DNA of 64,000 nt from Phycisphaerae bacterium (GCA_030448225.1 JAUJNJ010000019.1:18778-82777); one strand, 5' to 3'. Counted from the first letter of the stretch, positions 1 through 12,276 are shown. Numbers and translations are program-made. The notes: generated by a model from the sequence alone, not told the origin.

Positions 1-432
1 AGTGCTTGGGTCCGCCACCGCGGCAGCTTGGTCGTTACCGGGGGGGCCCGCCGGTGCCCGGTGGTCTAGGACGTCAGTACGGGGGCGTTTCCGGAGACCC
101 TCCGTGCACAACGCACGGGGGGCACGCCCGTGTCACGGGAGAATTGAAAGGCCCTGCGCGCCGCCCACGTCCGCCGGGTGTAGCGCGTGATCTTGGCGAC
201 CTGGCGCCGTTGTCATCCCGATGGAGCGACAGCGACGGAGGGATCCCGGGATGGAGCACGTGTTCTCCGTCCCGAGATCCCTCCGGTCGCCAAGGCTCCC
301 ATCGGGATGACATCACACGTCGACCGCCAAGAACACGAGTTACACCCCACGACTTCGTGCGTTGCCGGTGCAGAACCTGTCAGTCGGCGATTCGCATCTT
401 GTTCGGGTCGGGCCTTCCTTGTAAATGAGGCT
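1..432. other. Intergenic region upstream of dnaE
   Basis: No supportable gene is seen here. The reading frame of dnaE stays open upstream, but this part lacks family similarity and overlaps a dispersed inverted repeat at 211-312 (annotated separately). A promoter is expected shortly before 433, but no clear -35/-10 pair stands out in the GC-rich sequence. Confidence 0.5.
211..312. repeat. Dispersed inverted repeat, TCATCC family, copy 1
   Basis: The left end TGTCATCCCGATGG is exactly complementary to the right end CCATCGGGATGACA. The arms continue imperfectly inward (GGAGGGATC against GAGATCCCTCC). The other copies lie at 9760-9835, 13441-13520, 17222-17300, 30956-31057 and 41699-41797, always outside recognised genes. 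Confidence 0.8.
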
Positions 433-3400
433 ATGCCGTTCACGCACCTGCACGTTCACACGCATTACTCGCTGCTCGACGGCGCCTGCCGCGTCTCCGA
501 CCTCGTGAAGCGGACCAAGGCGCTGGGGATGGACAGCCTCGCCATAACCGACCACGGGTGCATGTTCGGCGTCGTCGAGTTCTTCAACGAGTGCAGGAAG
601 GAGGGCGTCAAGCCGATCCTGGGCATGGAGGCGTACATCGCCCCCGGCGACCGCCGCGACCGCTCGGGCGCCCCGGGCGAGACGTCGTACCACCTGCTCC
701 TGCTGGCCAAGGACCTGGACGGCTACAAGAACCTCATCAAGCTGTCATCGATGGCCTACCGCGAGGGCTTTTACTACAAGCCGCGGATCGACAAGGAGAT
801 CCTGCGCGAGTACAGCAAGGGCCTGATCGGCACCAGCGCCTGCCTCGGCGGCGAGGTCGCCTCGGCGTTCCTCAAGCGCGACATGAAGCACGCGCGGGCG
901 GCGGCCGAGACGTACCTCGACATCTTCGGGCCCGATCGCTTCTACATCGAGGTCCAGAAGCACGTCAAGGAGCAGGACCAGGTCAACCCCGAGCTGGCCG
1001 ATCTCGCGAAGAAGCTGGGGGCCGGGCTCGTCGCCACCAACGACGTCCACTTCCTCAACAAGGACGACCACTTTGCCCACGACGTGCTGTGCTGCATCAG
1101 CATGGGCCGCCTCGTAAGCGACGAGAACCGGCTGAAGTACCCGACCGAGCTGTACCTTAAAAGCCCCGCCGAGATGCACGAGGCCGTCGGCAACTTCCAC
1201 GAGGCGATCGACAACACCGCCCGCATCGCCGCGATGTGCGACGTGTCGCTCGATTTTTCCAAGCGCTACGCGCCGGTCTACCGCGTGCCGAAGGAAAAGC
1301 TCCGCGACGACTTCGTCCTGCGCTTCGACCCGGCGGCCCCGCCTCCCGCCGCCGACGCCGACTCCAGCGCCGCCACCGCGGCCGATCGCCAGGCCGGCGT
1401 CGACGCCGCGATCGCCTCGCCGACGAAGGCCGACGACGAGCTGTACCTCCGCCAACTTTGCGACGACGGCCTCGTCTGGCGCTACGGCACCGCCGACGTC
1501 GACCAGGCCGTGCGCGACCGGCTGGAGAAGGAACTGAGCGTCATCATCGGAAAGAACTTCTGCTCCTACTTCCTGATCGTCTGGGACTTCTGCAACTACG
1601 CGCGCGACAACGGCATCCCCGTCGGCGCCAGGGGTTCGGGCGTCGGCACGATGGTGGGCTACCTGCTGGGGCTCTGCAACGTCGACCCGATCAAGTACGG
1701 GCTGCTGTTCGAGCGGTTCATGGACCCCAGCCGTAACGAGATGCCCGATATCGACATCGACATCTGCCAGGACGGCCGCGGCAAGGTGATCGACTACGTG
1801 CGCAACAAGTACGGGCACGTCGCGCAGATCATCACGTTCGGCACGCTCGCCGCCAAGGCCGCCTGCAAGGACGTCGGCCGCGTGCTGGGCGTGCCGCTGG
1901 CGGACATCGACCGGCTGACGAAGCTGATCCCCACCGTGCCGCCGGGCATCAAGCTGAAGGACGCGATCGCCCGCGTGCCGGACCTGGCCGAGATGTACGG
2001 GTCCAACCCGCAGGCGAAGCAGGTGATCGACCTGGCGCTGAAGCTCGAGGGCCTCTGCCGCAACGCCGGCGTGCACGCGGCGGGCGTGATCATCGCCGAC
2101 CAGCCGCTCGACACGGTCATCCCGCTCTGCAAGGACAAGGACGACAACGTCCTGACGCAGTTCGAGGGACCGATCAGCGAGAAGTGCGGCCTGCTGAAGA
2201 TGGACTTCCTCGGCCTGCGCACGCTCTCGACGCTCGTCCGCTCGCTCGACCTCGAGCTACAGACCCGCCCCCACCGCCCGATGCAGTGGGCCCCCACGCA
2301 GCCCCCCGCCCCGCTCGACGAGAACGGCCGCATCGACATCGAGAAGGTCGACCTCGCCGACAACACGGTGCTCGGGCTGTTCTGCCGCGGCGAGACGCGC
2401 GGCATCTTCCAGTTCGAGTCCGGCGGCATGCAGGACCTGCTGATGAAGATGCGGCCCGACCGCGTCGAGGACCTCATCGCCGCCAACGCGCTCTACCGCC
2501 CCGGCCCGATGGAGCTGATCCCCACCTACTGCGGCCGCAAGCACGGGACGGAGAAGACGCCGAGCGTGCACGCGGTGATGGACAACATCCTGGCCGAAAC
2601 CTACGGAATTATGGTTTACCAGGAACAGGTCATGCAGATCTTCAACGGCCTTGGCGGCATCGAGCTGTCGGCCGCGTACAAGCTGATCAAGGCGATCAGC
2701 AAGAAGATGTCCGACGTGATCGCCAAGTTCCGCCCGGAGTTCATCAAGGGGTGCCTCGCGCAGGGCGTGAGCAAGGAGCAGGCGGACGAGATCTTCGAGC
2801 ACATCCTGAAGTTCGGCGGCTACGGCTTCAACAAGAGCCACAGCACCCGCTACGCGATCGTCGCGTTTCAGACCGCGTACATGAAGACGTACCACCCGGT
2901 CGAGTACATGGCCGCCCTGCTCACGTTCGAAATGGGCGACTCGACGAAGATGGCCGAGTACTTCGACGAGTGCCAGCGCATCCCGCTGCCGGGCGGCACC
3001 CGCGGCATCAAGGTGCTGCCGCCCGACGTGAACATCTCCGACATGGACTTCACGCCGAGCTACGTCGACCCCGCCGAGCTGGAGCCGGCCGGCACGAAGA
3101 AGAAAAAGCCCGCTAAGGGCAAGCAGCAGCAGCCCGCGCCGAAGGTCGGCGTGATCCGCTTCGGCCTGGCCGCCGTGCGCGGCGTGGGCGAGAAGGCGGT
3201 CGAGGCGATCATGGACGAGCGCGACGCGAGGGGCGCGTTCGCCAGCCTGTACGACTTCTGCGAGCGCGTCGACCTGCGCACGATCACGAAGGGGACGATC
3301 GAGGCGCTCATCAAGTGCGGCGCGTTCGCGTCGTTCGGCCGGCGGGCGGCGCTGCTCCAGGTGCTCGACAAGGCCGTCGAGATGGGCCAGCAGTCGCAGC

Positions 3401-4324
3401 ACGACAAGCGGTCCGGCCAGCTCAACATGTTCGCCGCCGCCAGCGCGCAGGCCGCCGCCCCGAGCGTGGCCAGCACGATGGGCAGCGCGCTGCCGGACGT
3501 CGAGGAGTTCGCCGACGCCGAGTTGCTGAAGTTCGAGAAGGACCTGCTCGGCTTCTACATCACCAGCCACCCGCTCACCGAGCACGCCGCCGCCATCGAG
3601 CACTTCTCGACCGCGTCGACGAAGGAGGCGATGAACTGCTCGGAGGGGACGGAGGTCACGCTGGGGTGCATGCTCTCGGCCGTCCGCAGCAAGGTCGCCA
3701 AGAGCGGCCGCAGCGCGGGCCAGCGGTGGGCGATCATCGAGATGGAGGACCTGGAGGGGAAGATCGAGGGCATGGTCTTCGCCGAGGCGTTCGCGCATAT
3801 CAACGACAAGTACCCCGGCGCGCTGTCGACCGAGAACATCCTGTTCGTCCGCGGCAAGGTCGACCGCAAGCGCGAGACGCCGAGCCTCCTGGTCAACGAG
3901 GTGATCCCGATGTCCGAGGCGGCAGGGCGCGGCTGACGACCGCCGTCGCGATCACGCTCGACCCGAACCGCCACTCCGGCGAGGTGTGCAAGCAACTCGA
4001 CGAGGGCGCGAAGCGGCACAAGGGGAACACCGAGGTCTACCTGCACCTGCGCGCGGCGCAAGCCGCGTGGTGATGCGGCTGAACAAGGAGCGGTTCGTGC
4101 GGCCGACGAACGACCTCGTGAACGACCTCGATCACCTGCTCGGCTTCGGCTCCGTCCAACTCTGCGGCCTCGGCACGAAGCGGATGAAGAAGAAGCAGGC
4201 CCAGGCCCAGCAGCAGCCCCTGTTCAAGGACGAGGCCGCGGGCGCGACGCCGGACGACGCCGACGCGTCGGCGACCGAGCTGGCCATGGCGGGCGACGCG
4301 GCGGGCGACGACGACCTCGCGTAG
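433..4324 (+). CDS. dnaE: DNA polymerase III subunit alpha (C-terminal end frameshifted)
   Basis: Catalytic subunit of the replicative DNA polymerase. The ATG at 433 gives a product starting directly with the PHP domain (HLHVHTHYSLLDG near residue 5). The polymerase active site is visible as the GARGSGVGT loop near residue 398 and PDIDIDICQDGRG near residue 438. An OB-fold region lies near residues 1070-1110. The uninterrupted frame ends at 3936 (1,167 aa), but the expected C-terminal region continues in two other frames (TLDPNRHSGEVCKQL, then RFVRPTNDLVNDLDHLLGFG), ending QQPLFKDEAAG and an acidic tail at 4324. This implies two single-base indels, near 3930 and 4065, and a true product of about 1,297 aa. 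The gene is monocistronic and converges on the PEP-CTERM gene. Confidence 0.95.
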
Positions 4325-4353
4325 CTCGAACGCGAACGCGTGGCGCAAGAACC

Positions 4354-4393
4354 GGCCGCGGGACAGGTTTCATTCGAAACCTCTCCCGCGGCC
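4354..4393. terminator. Bidirectional hairpin terminator between dnaE and the PEP-CTERM gene
   Basis: GGCCGCGGGA (4354-4363) pairs with TCCCGCGGCC (4384-4393). After a C/C mismatch, AGGTTTC pairs with GAAACCT around an ATTC loop. The stem is 17 bp, lies between two convergent genes and could serve both. There is no clear U-tract on either side. Confidence 0.75.
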
Positions 4394-4428
4394 GTCGTGC
4401 GTCTTGGAGTGTGAAGTGGGTGCCGACG

Positions 4429-6168
4429 TTATCGAGCGACCCGGCGGCGCCGCGCGAGCAGCCCTAGTCCCATGGCGAGGATGCCGAGCGAGGCGGGCTC
4501 GGGCACGACGCTCACGACCCGCACCGCCATGTCGTTGCCGCCGGAGAACGAGGCGGCCTCGGCGTTGGCGTCGTAGGTCACTTCCAGCTCGAACGTCTGG
4601 CCGCCGAACGTCGGGCTGACCGTGCCCCCTTCGGGCGCGTTGGCGAACTCGCCGCTGATCGGGTCGACGCCGTCGTTGACGATCACGTAATACGTCGAGC
4701 CGACCGGGGCATTGTATCGGATGTCGGGCGTGTAGGTGCCGCCGGTGACGTCGATGTTGCCGTTGATGAGCAGCTGATCATAACCCGTGTCCGGGGTGGC
4801 GGAATTGATCTCGCTGACGAAGATCCCACCGGGTGCGAAGTCGGCGGTGAACGTGTCGGCGCCGCCGGGGGCGGCGGTGCCGACGACGGCCCGATTTGCG
4901 GTGGTGCCGATCGCGCCGCCGGGATTGATCGCGCCGCCGGAGTTGACGACCACCTGCGCCGTCGGCGCCAGCCCGATGCTGCCGCCGCCGCCGAGCACGC
5001 CCGTCACGTTATTGACGCGGTTGACGGTGTACGTGCCTTGGCCGGCGGTCGTGCCGTCGATGAGTAGCCGGCCCTGGTTGACCGTGGTGGGCCCGGTATA
5101 CGTGTTGTTGCCCTGGAACCGGATCCCTTGATCGCCGTTCTTCACCAGCCCGAACCCGGCGCCCGCGTCGCCGATCGGGGCGGTGAAGATCGCGCCGATC
5201 GGCGCGATCCCCTGCGCGGTGATCGTGCGGGTGGCGCCCACGATCGTCGTGGCGCCGGTGAAGGTGACCGCGTGGACGCTGTCGGTGGTGCCGAACGTGA
5301 CGTCGCCGCCGATGCGGACGGCGTTCCCGACCGAGCGCCCGGCGCCCTGCGGCGCGCGGACGACGCCGCCGTTGAGGTTGACCGTGCCGCGGCCGAACGG
5401 GCCGACGGTGGCGGTGGAACTGGCCAGCGGGACGACCTCGCCGCTGGTGAGCGTGAAGTCGCCGGTATAGGTGTTGTTGCCACCGAAGGCGACGGTGGTG
5501 CCGCCCCCGGCAGGGATCGGCGTCGCATTGTTGGTGGCGACGGTAACGCCGCCCGCGCCGCTCGTCGCGCCGGTCGAGTTCTGCACGAACAGCACCCCGC
5601 CGCCGTTGCCCGTGAACGTAAGCGTGGTTCCGCCGTTGAGGGTGATGTTCGTCTGAATGTTCACGTTCCCGCTTCCGGCGCCGTTGAAGGAGATCGACGG
5701 CTGCGTCGTGCCGTCGGGCACCATCACGATCGACGGCGTGCCGGTGGACGCCGGCTGCGCGATCGTGATCGCGTTGGCGCTGGGTACGTCGAACGTCATG
5801 CGGTGGACGTTCAGGCCGGCGATGTTGTTCGTCGCGGTGTAGGAGGTCGCGCCGGCCGTTCCGGTCGCGGGCTGGCGGAACGTGAGCACGCGGTCGGTCG
5901 ACGAGACCGGGTCGGCCGCGGTGAACGGCTCCGACAGCTCCGGGTCGCCCGCGCCGCTGGTGTCCCAGACGAGTTCGGTCGCCTCGTCAAACAGCCCGTT
6001 AAAGGGAACCTCGACGGTGCCGGTGCCGGTGCCGGTCCAGTTGTAAGTCTCCCCCCACGCGGGCGTGACGGCCCCGGCGCCCCACACGAGCGAGGCAGCG
6101 ACAACGGCAGCAAGCGCGGCACGACGGGAAGAACATCGGCGCGGGAAATCAGAGGCGTGCATTTTCAT
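4429..6168 (-). CDS. PEP-CTERM sorting-domain protein with autotransporter-type beta repeats
   Basis: Predicted exported surface protein of 579 aa, intact. It has an N-terminal signal peptide (about residues 1-38: basic RRCSSRRAA, then an Ala/Val-rich core). Repeated NTYTG...TTVNQGRLLIDGTT blocks around residues 220-380 resemble the passenger-associated beta-strand repeat of autotransporters. The C-terminus has the PEP-CTERM tripartite signal: VVPEPASL, a short hydrophobic helix (ILAMGLGLLA) and a basic tail RRRRVAR. Known family role: the tail is processed by an exosortase-type transpeptidase, and such proteins are linked to extracellular matrix. Its ligand is unknown. It is transcribed alone, convergent with dnaE. 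Confidence 0.9.
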   Translation of the reverse strand: MKMHASDFPRRCSSRRAALAAVVAASLVWGAGAVTPAWGETYNWTGTGTGTVEVPFNGLFDEATELVWDTSGAGDPELSEPFTAADPVSSTDRVLTFRQPATGTAGATSYTATNNIAGLNVHRMTFDVPSANAITIAQPASTGTPSIVMVPDGTTQPSISFNGAGSGNVNIQTNITLNGGTTLTFTGNGGGVLFVQNSTGATSGAGGVTVATNNATPIPAGGGTTVAFGGNNTYTGDFTLTSGEVVPLASSTATVGPFGRGTVNLNGGVVRAPQGAGRSVGNAVRIGGDVTFGTTDSVHAVTFTGATTIVGATRTITAQGIAPIGAIFTAPIGDAGAGFGLVKNGDQGIRFQGNNTYTGPTTVNQGRLLIDGTTAGQGTYTVNRVNNVTGVLGGGGSIGLAPTAQVVVNSGGAINPGGAIGTTANRAVVGTAAPGGADTFTADFAPGGIFVSEINSATPDTGYDQLLINGNIDVTGGTYTPDIRYNAPVGSTYYVIVNDGVDPISGEFANAPEGGTVSPTFGGQTFELEVTYDANAEAASFSGGNDMAVRVVSVVPEPASLGILAMGLGLLARRRRVAR

Positions 6169-6569
6169 CTCTCTCCTGGGCCCTGCAGTACGTGCGCGTC
6201 AAGATCGGTGGCGGACACCGGGACAGGCGTGTGGGTGTCAGATTAAAGGAAGGGTTCGGTTCGCAAGGTCGCCGGCAGGTCGATACCGTCCGGCGCGCCA
6301 ACGGATGGCCCCGCCTGCCGCGGCCGATCCGCCCGCCCGAAGGCGCGCGGCTGTCGGCTCAAGTTACCCTACGCCGACGTATGTTATCGGATCGGCAAAT
6401 CCGGACCACGTCGTATTCGCGCAGAAATAGTGCGGCAATGCGCGGCCCCGCCGCCCCAAGAACCCTTCAGCACCGGGCAACGGACGGGCGGCCGGGCGAC
6501 TACTAACGGGGCGTCACCGCCCGGTGTGCCGGGCGGCGCAAGGTCCCCGTACTGCAGAACGAGTTAACG
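6169..6569. other. Divergent promoter region, no gene seen
   Basis: This stretch separates the 5' ends of the PEP-CTERM gene and the PA14/DUF6797 gene, so it must hold both promoters. I see no open frame with family character and no strong hairpin. Confidence 0.4.
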
Positions 6570-9514
6570 ATGCGAACACACGCCCTCACCGCCCTCATCG
6601 CTCTCAGCCTGTGGGTTCAGCCCGCCGCATCGCGCGGCGCCGAACCCGCCAGCGAACCCGGCCTCGTCGGCGAGTACTTCGCCGGCGGCACCGAGATCGC
6701 CGAGGGGGCCGAGCCGTTCTACGTCCGCGTCGACGAGCGGCTCGACTTCGAGGAGCGGACGAGCAATTTCGCCGACAGCAAGCTCAACGAGAACTTCGTC
6801 GTCCGCTGGACCGGCGTGCTGCGAATCGAAAAGCCGGGCACGCACACGTTCTTCGCCGCGTCGGACGACGGCTCGCGCGTCACGATCGGCGACAAGGTCG
6901 TCGTCGACCACTGGGGCACCCACCCGCGCTCGGAGAAGTCGGGCACGGTCGACCTCGCGGCGGGCGACCACCCGATCCGCGTCGACTACCAACAGGGCAC
7001 CGGCGGCGCGTCGTGCGTGATCTTTTGGCAGCCGCCGGGCGGGCCGAGAGAGGTGCTGCCGGCGTCGGTGCTGTTCCACGCGAAGGGCGCGGCGAACGTG
7101 GCGTACGACGCGTAGGCGTGGGCCAACTTCAAGGTGACCGCGGTCGGCAAGCCTGACCTGAACTCCCCGTGGGGGAAAATGGACTCCGGCCCGTTCCTCG
7201 CCCACACGAGCGGCGCGCCGTCGCCGAGCGACAACGTCACCCTGAAGGGCGTCGCCGTGAAGCTCGGCGCCAAGGGCGAGGCGAAGGGCGGCGTGCTGTT
7301 CGATACGCAGCCTGGCGCGTCGCGCCGCGGGCTGGACGGGCGAGTTCCTTCGCGCTCAAGGGCGTCGCGTTCGACGGCAGCCACGGCCCGAACCCGGAGG
7401 TCGGCGGCGACGTGAAGTTCGGCACCGGCCAGGGCCCCGGCTGGGCCAAGCCCGGCACGACCGACTTCACCGACCCCCGCCCCGAACTTCGGCCCCTCCC
7501 CAAAGACTGGCTACGCTACCGCGGCCTCTACGCCCACGGCGACCGCGTCGTCTTCGCCTACACGGTCGGCGGCGTCGACGTGCTCGAGACGCCCGGCGTC
7601 GAGGCGGCCGGCGAGCAGCAGATCTTCACCCGCACGTTCCACGTCGCGCCCTCGAAGCAGCCGATGACGATGCTCGTCGCCGAGACCGACGGCGGCGACG
7701 GGAAGGTGGCGGGCCCGACGAGGTGAAGCCGGCCGACTTCCAGTGGCCCAAGGCCGGCGGGCCCGAACGTCGCAATCCTCACCAGCGGCGAGACGAACGT
7801 GGCCGCCGGCTTGGTCGGCGGCCCAGATGGGGCGGCGTGGAGATCGGACGCGCCGGCAACCGCCCGCGGATCCACCTGACGCTCCCGCCGCACGACCAGC
7901 CCCTCACGTTCACGCTCGTCCCTCTGGGGCGGCGACAAGGCCGCCGCCCCGCGTTCCGCCAGCGCTGACCGCCCGCGCGAACCGGTGGACTTCGACGCCC
8001 TCGACGAGGGGCGGCCCCGCGTTACCCGCACGATCGAGGTGAAGGGCGTCCTCGGCGACCAGGACCCCAATGTCGCCCGAAGGCGCGCGCGCGGCGGGCG
8101 CGTACGTCGTCGACACGATCCCCGTCCCGGAGAAGAACCCGTACGACGCGTGGATCCGTTTCGGCGGCTTCGACTTCTTCCCCGACGGCAAGTCCGCCGC
8201 CCTCTCCACGTGGAGCGGCGACGTCTGGGTCGTCAGCGGCATCGACGAGAAGCTCGACAAGCTCACGTGGCGGCGATTCGCCACCGGTTTGTTCCAGCCG
8301 CTGGGGTTGAAGATCGTCGACGGCGTCGTCCACGTGCACGGCCGCGACGATCACGCGCCTGCATCGACCTCAACGCCGATGGCGAGGCCGACTTCTACGA
8401 GAACCTCAACAACGACGTCACGATCACGCCCGGCTTCCACGAGTTCAGCTTCGACCTCCACACCGACCCGGCCGGCGACTTCTACTTCATCAAGGGCGGC
8501 CCGGTGAACCCGGGCGGCGGCGGCTTCAGTAAGCTCGTGCCGCACCACGTGCGCGCTGATGAAGCTCTCGAAGGACGGTTCGACGCTCTCGACCGTCGCC
8601 ACCGGCTTCCGCGCGCCCAACGGGATGGGCGTCGGCCCGGACGGCCAGCTCACCAGCGGCGACAACCAGGGCACCTGGACCCCGCAGTGCCGCCTCAACT
8701 GGATCAAGCCCGGCGGGTTCTACGGCGTCGTCGACCTCGCCCAGCGACACGCCGCCGGCCGTCACCGAGAACCCGCTCTGCTGATCCCCCACTCGGGGAC
8801 AACTCCTCGGGCGCGCAGGTGCGGGTGCCGCCCGGCGACAAGTGGGGCCCGTTCGGCGGCGACCTGCTCCACCTCTCGTACGGCCAGTGCCGGCTGTTCA
8901 AGGTGATGAAGGAGGAGGTCGAGGGCGAAGTGCAGGGCGGCGTCGTGGCGTTCCCGCTGAAGTTCGAGTCCGGCATCATGCGGGGCGCAAGCTTCAGCCC
9001 CGCCGACGGCCAACTCTACCTCTGCGGCCGCGCGGCTGGCAGACCAGCCGCCGCGAAGGACGCCTGCTTCCGTGCCGCGTCCGCTACACCGGCAAGCCCG
9101 TCCGAATGCCCGAGGAACTGCACGTCAAACCCAACGGCCTGGAGATCACCTTCACCCCCAGCCGCTCGACCCGGAGACCGCCAACGACCCCGGCAGCTAC
9201 GGCGTCGAGCGGTGGAACTACCGCTGGACCAGCGGCTACGGCTCGTCCGACTTTCGCCGAAGAACCCGGACCAGCAGGGCCACGACGCCGTCGAGGTCAA
9301 GAGCCGCCAAACTCGCCGCCGACGGGAAGACCGTCTTCCTCGAACTCGCCGAGCCGATGGTCCCGTGCATGCAGATGCAGCGTGAACTACCTGCTCGACA
9401 CCGCCGACGGCGAGGAGATGACCGACCGGATCATCCTCACGGTGGTCGCCGCCCGGCGGCGGCGGGAAGCTCGTCGTCTCGAAGGACAAGCCGGCGGGCG
9501 AAGTGAAGAAGTAG
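6570..9514 (+). CDS. Secreted PA14 + DUF6797-type + beta-propeller protein (many frame breaks)
   Basis: Large exported protein, about 980 aa if read through. The signal peptide is MRTHALTALIALSLWVQPAA. A PA14 domain (about residues 30-175) carries EYFAGG, KPGTHTFFAASDDGSR and VEL-type sugar-binding-domain character. After an in-frame TAG at 7113 comes a segment typical of planctomycete/verrucomicrobial DUF6797 proteins (LKGVAFDGSHGPNPEVGG; DWLRYRGLYAHGDRVV). Then follow propeller-like strands (WIRFGGFDFFPDGKSAAL, NGMGVGPDGQL, GTWTPQCRLNWIKPGGFYG), as in the glucose/sorbosone dehydrogenase fold. At least eight frame changes are needed. The adjacent downstream gene encodes a multihaem cytochrome c, and the two probably act together in the periplasm. 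The substrate is unknown. The domain order, not the exact family name, is the firm part. Confidence 0.75.
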
Positions 9515-9544
9515 GAGCGTTTAACGGTTTGAACGAAATTGGTC

Positions 9545-9720
9545 CGTAACACGTGACTTGACGATTACCCTCACCCTCTTCCCGGTACTCCGGGGAGAGG
9601 GCAGGGGAGAGGGCGGAACGTAAGGATGGCGTCCGCCGCCGCATGGGACGCCGGTACGTCGGGGACAGACTTCATCCTTCATCCCCGCCCTCTCCACAGC
9701 GTACTGGGAAGAGGGAGGGG
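9545..9720. repeat. GAGAGGG-rich inverted intergenic repeat
   Basis: CCCTCACCCTCTTCCCGG and CCGGGGAGAGGGCAGGGGAG form an imperfect hairpin at about 9568-9613. A related block, CCGCCCTCTCCACAGCGT...GGGAAGAGGGAGGGG, follows at about 9686-9720. It lies between the DUF6797-type gene and the cytochrome gene and could act as a transcription attenuator, but nothing more can be said. Confidence 0.55.
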
Positions 9721-9759
9721 CGCGAGTCGTCAGTCCGCGTGACGGAGCGATAGCCGCCC

Positions 9760-9835
9760 GTCATCTTGAGCGTAGCGAAGGGATCTCACGTTCCCGGCAG
9801 AGGGACGAGAGATTCCTGCGTCGCTCAGGATGACA
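9760..9835. repeat. Dispersed inverted repeat, TCATCC family, copy 2
   Basis: GTCATCTTGAGCGTAGCGA at the left is near-complementary to TCGCTCAGGATGAC at the right, with inner GGGATCTC against GAGATTCC. It lies in the 455-bp gap before the cytochrome gene. Confidence 0.8.
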
Positions 9836-9969
9836 CAGGCGGGAGGTGCCGCGCGGCAGGCGATGGTGAAGCCGTCCCAGCGCGGGCACCACCCCCGCCC
9901 GCTTCCATCGAATATGAGCAGGCGGCACCCCCGTGGGTGCCGCCGACTTTGCGGACTGGAGGTTTTTCG

Positions 9970-12245
9970 AATGCCCCGATCCACCGCCGCCCGTTTCTGA
10001 CGTTTCGATCGATCCTCGCCCTCGTCGCCCGCGGCGTGTTCGGCGTCTGCGTCCTGACGAGCACGTTCGCCGCCGATCGCGCGCCGGCCGCCGCGGAGTT
10101 TCCGCAGGTACCCGCACTGCCCGAGCCGCCGCCGACGATCGTGCCCGGCCTCGGCGCTGACGGTCCAGGGTCTCGACGCCGCCGGCCAACCGATCGGGCG
10201 CAAGGCCGACACGCGCTCCGTCCGCCTGCTCGCCCTGCACGTGCCGCAGGGTCAGCCGGCGTCGTCGTTCGTCCCGGCGGGCCGGTTCCAGCGCGACGTG
10301 GACGGGCTGCTGAACCTCAAGCTCCGCGAGCGTTTTCGCCTTCCCGCGCCGAGGGCGCGGGAAGGTGACGGTGACGATCGGCGGCAAGGAGGTGTTGAAG
10401 GTTGAGGGGGATGATTTCGCCAAGACCGTCGGCGAGTCGGCCCGCCTGAAGAAGGGCGAATCCGATCACCGTCGTCTACGAAAGCCCGCCGACGGCGACG
10501 CGTTCGTGCGGGTGTACTGGGAACAGAAGACCGTCCGCACCGAGCGGGTGCCGCCGCCGGCGTTCTCCCACAACGCCGCCGCCCAGCCCGCCGCCGCGGG
10601 CAACCGCGTGCGAGACGGCCGGTTCACGTTCGCGGAACTGCGCGCGAAGTGCCACGACGCCGAAGTGCCGCGCCGGCCGCAGTGGCCGCGCCGGCCGCGA
10701 ACGTCGCCGGTCGCGAACGCCGCCGGTCGCGAAGGTGGACTTCATGCCGGAACTGGCGATGGACGCGCCGTCGCTGAAGGACACCGCCGCCCGGCTGTAC
10801 CGCGACTGGCTCGTCGCATGGATCAACGACCCCAAGCGCGCCCGCCTCGACGCCCATATGCGCGCGTGTTCCACGGCGGCGAGGCCGGCAAGATCGACCC
10901 CCGCGCCGCCGACGTGGCCGCCTACCTCGCGGGCCTCGCCGCCGCGCCCCCCGCCGCCCCCGAGCCGCCCGCCGACGAGAAGACCGGTGCGCGCCGGCGG
11001 GCGCGCTCTACGCCGGACTCCCGCGCCACGTGCCACGTGCGCCCGACGCCAAGGCGGACGCCGACGCGGGCCGGGTGCCGTTGCGGCACGTGGCGTCGAA
11101 GTACACGCCGCAGGGCCTGCGGCAGTACCTGTTGAAGCCTCGAGCGCATTACGCGTGGACGCCGATGCCCAACTTCAAGCTGAGCGAGGCCGAGGCGGCG
11201 CGCTGGCGGCGTACCTCGCGTCGTTCAAGCCGAACCCGATCGCGCTGCCGCCCGACGCACCGGCCGGTGACGCGGCGAACGGGCGAAAGCTCGTGCAGTC
11301 GTCCGGCTGCCTCAACTGCCACGCGGGCGCAGACCCCGCCTCCACGTTGGCCGCCCCGCCGCTGGCCGCCATAGGGGTCGACGGCTGGACGCGCGGCTGC
11401 ATGTCGCCCAACCCGGCGGGTCACAAGACCGCACCGCAGTTCGCGCTCGACGAGCAACGCCACCGCGCTGCTCGCCTTCGCCGCGACCGACCGCACGTCC
11501 CTCGCCCGCGACGCCGCCGAGTTCTCCGCCCGGCAGTTCGCCATGATGGCGCTGGCCGCGCGCCACGGCGCGCGACGCCGACGCGCCCGGCGCTCACCAC
11601 GACGTTCGGCGACGAGACGCAGGCGCTCTACAAGGCCTTCATCGGCGACGAGGGCGCGCCCACGCGGCCGCCGAGGGCACGACGGAATACCTCGCGCCCG
11701 ACCAGCGGGCCGTGCCGATCCTGACCTGGGCCGGCGAGAAGCTGCGCCCCGACTGGGCGGCGGCGTTCGTCGCCGGCAAGATCCCGTACAAGCCGCGCCC
11801 CTACCTCCGCGCCCGCATGCCCGCCTTCCCCGCCCGCGCCGCGGGCTTCGCCCACGGCTTCGCCTCCGAGCACGGCTTCGCGCCCGTCGGCGGGGAGCGC
11901 GCCGCGCCGGACGCGGCGTCGATCCCGATCGGCCAGCGCCTCGTCGGCCAGGCCGGCGGCTTCTCCTGCGTGCAGTGCCACAGCGTCGCCGGCCGCCCGC
12001 CGCTGGCGCCGTTCGAGGCGCCGGCGATCGACTTCGCCCACGTCACCGAGCGGCTGCGCAAGGAGTACTACCACCGCTGGATGTGGAACCCGCTCCGCGT
12101 CGACCCCGGCACGAAGATGCCGCAGTTCAGCGACTACGAGGGCAAGACCGCCCTGAAGGACGTGCTCGACGGCGACGCGCCGAAGCAGTACGAAGCGATC
12201 TGGCAGTACCTGCTGCAAGGCAAGGACGTGAAGCCGCCGCAGTAG
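9970..12245 (+). CDS. Multihaem cytochrome c-type secreted protein (many frame breaks)
   Basis: Predicted periplasmic electron-transfer protein, about 750 aa when the frames are joined. A signal-peptide-like start (ILALVARGVFGVCVLTSTFAA) follows an early frame jump. CLNCH near 11311 and CVQCH near 11967 are complete haem-binding motifs. Two more (expected near 10640-10655 as CAKCH, and near 11025 as CATCH) are disrupted by indels of one or two bases. The last domain, from about 11710, is intact (QRLVGQAGGFSCVQCHSVAG ... HRWMWNPLRVDPGTKMPQFSDY), a layout typical of cytochrome c domains in planctomycete membrane-oxidase-like proteins. Its position directly downstream of the PA14/DUF6797 protein suggests a shared oxidation function. 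The start is chosen at the first ATG before the signal-like segment. Confidence 0.75.
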
Positions 12246-12276
12246 ATCGGGCGCCACAAACGGTAAAGGGGAACCG

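Noticed and set aside
745..2076. Long open frame opposite dnaE
   Set aside because: It mirrors dnaE codons on the other strand in very GC-rich DNA, has no family character, and the dnaE motifs on the plus strand are unambiguous.
3900..4080. Programmed frameshift in dnaE
   Set aside because: Two successive shifts without a slippery heptamer, in a window where unrelated genes show the same kind of breaks, fit indel errors better.
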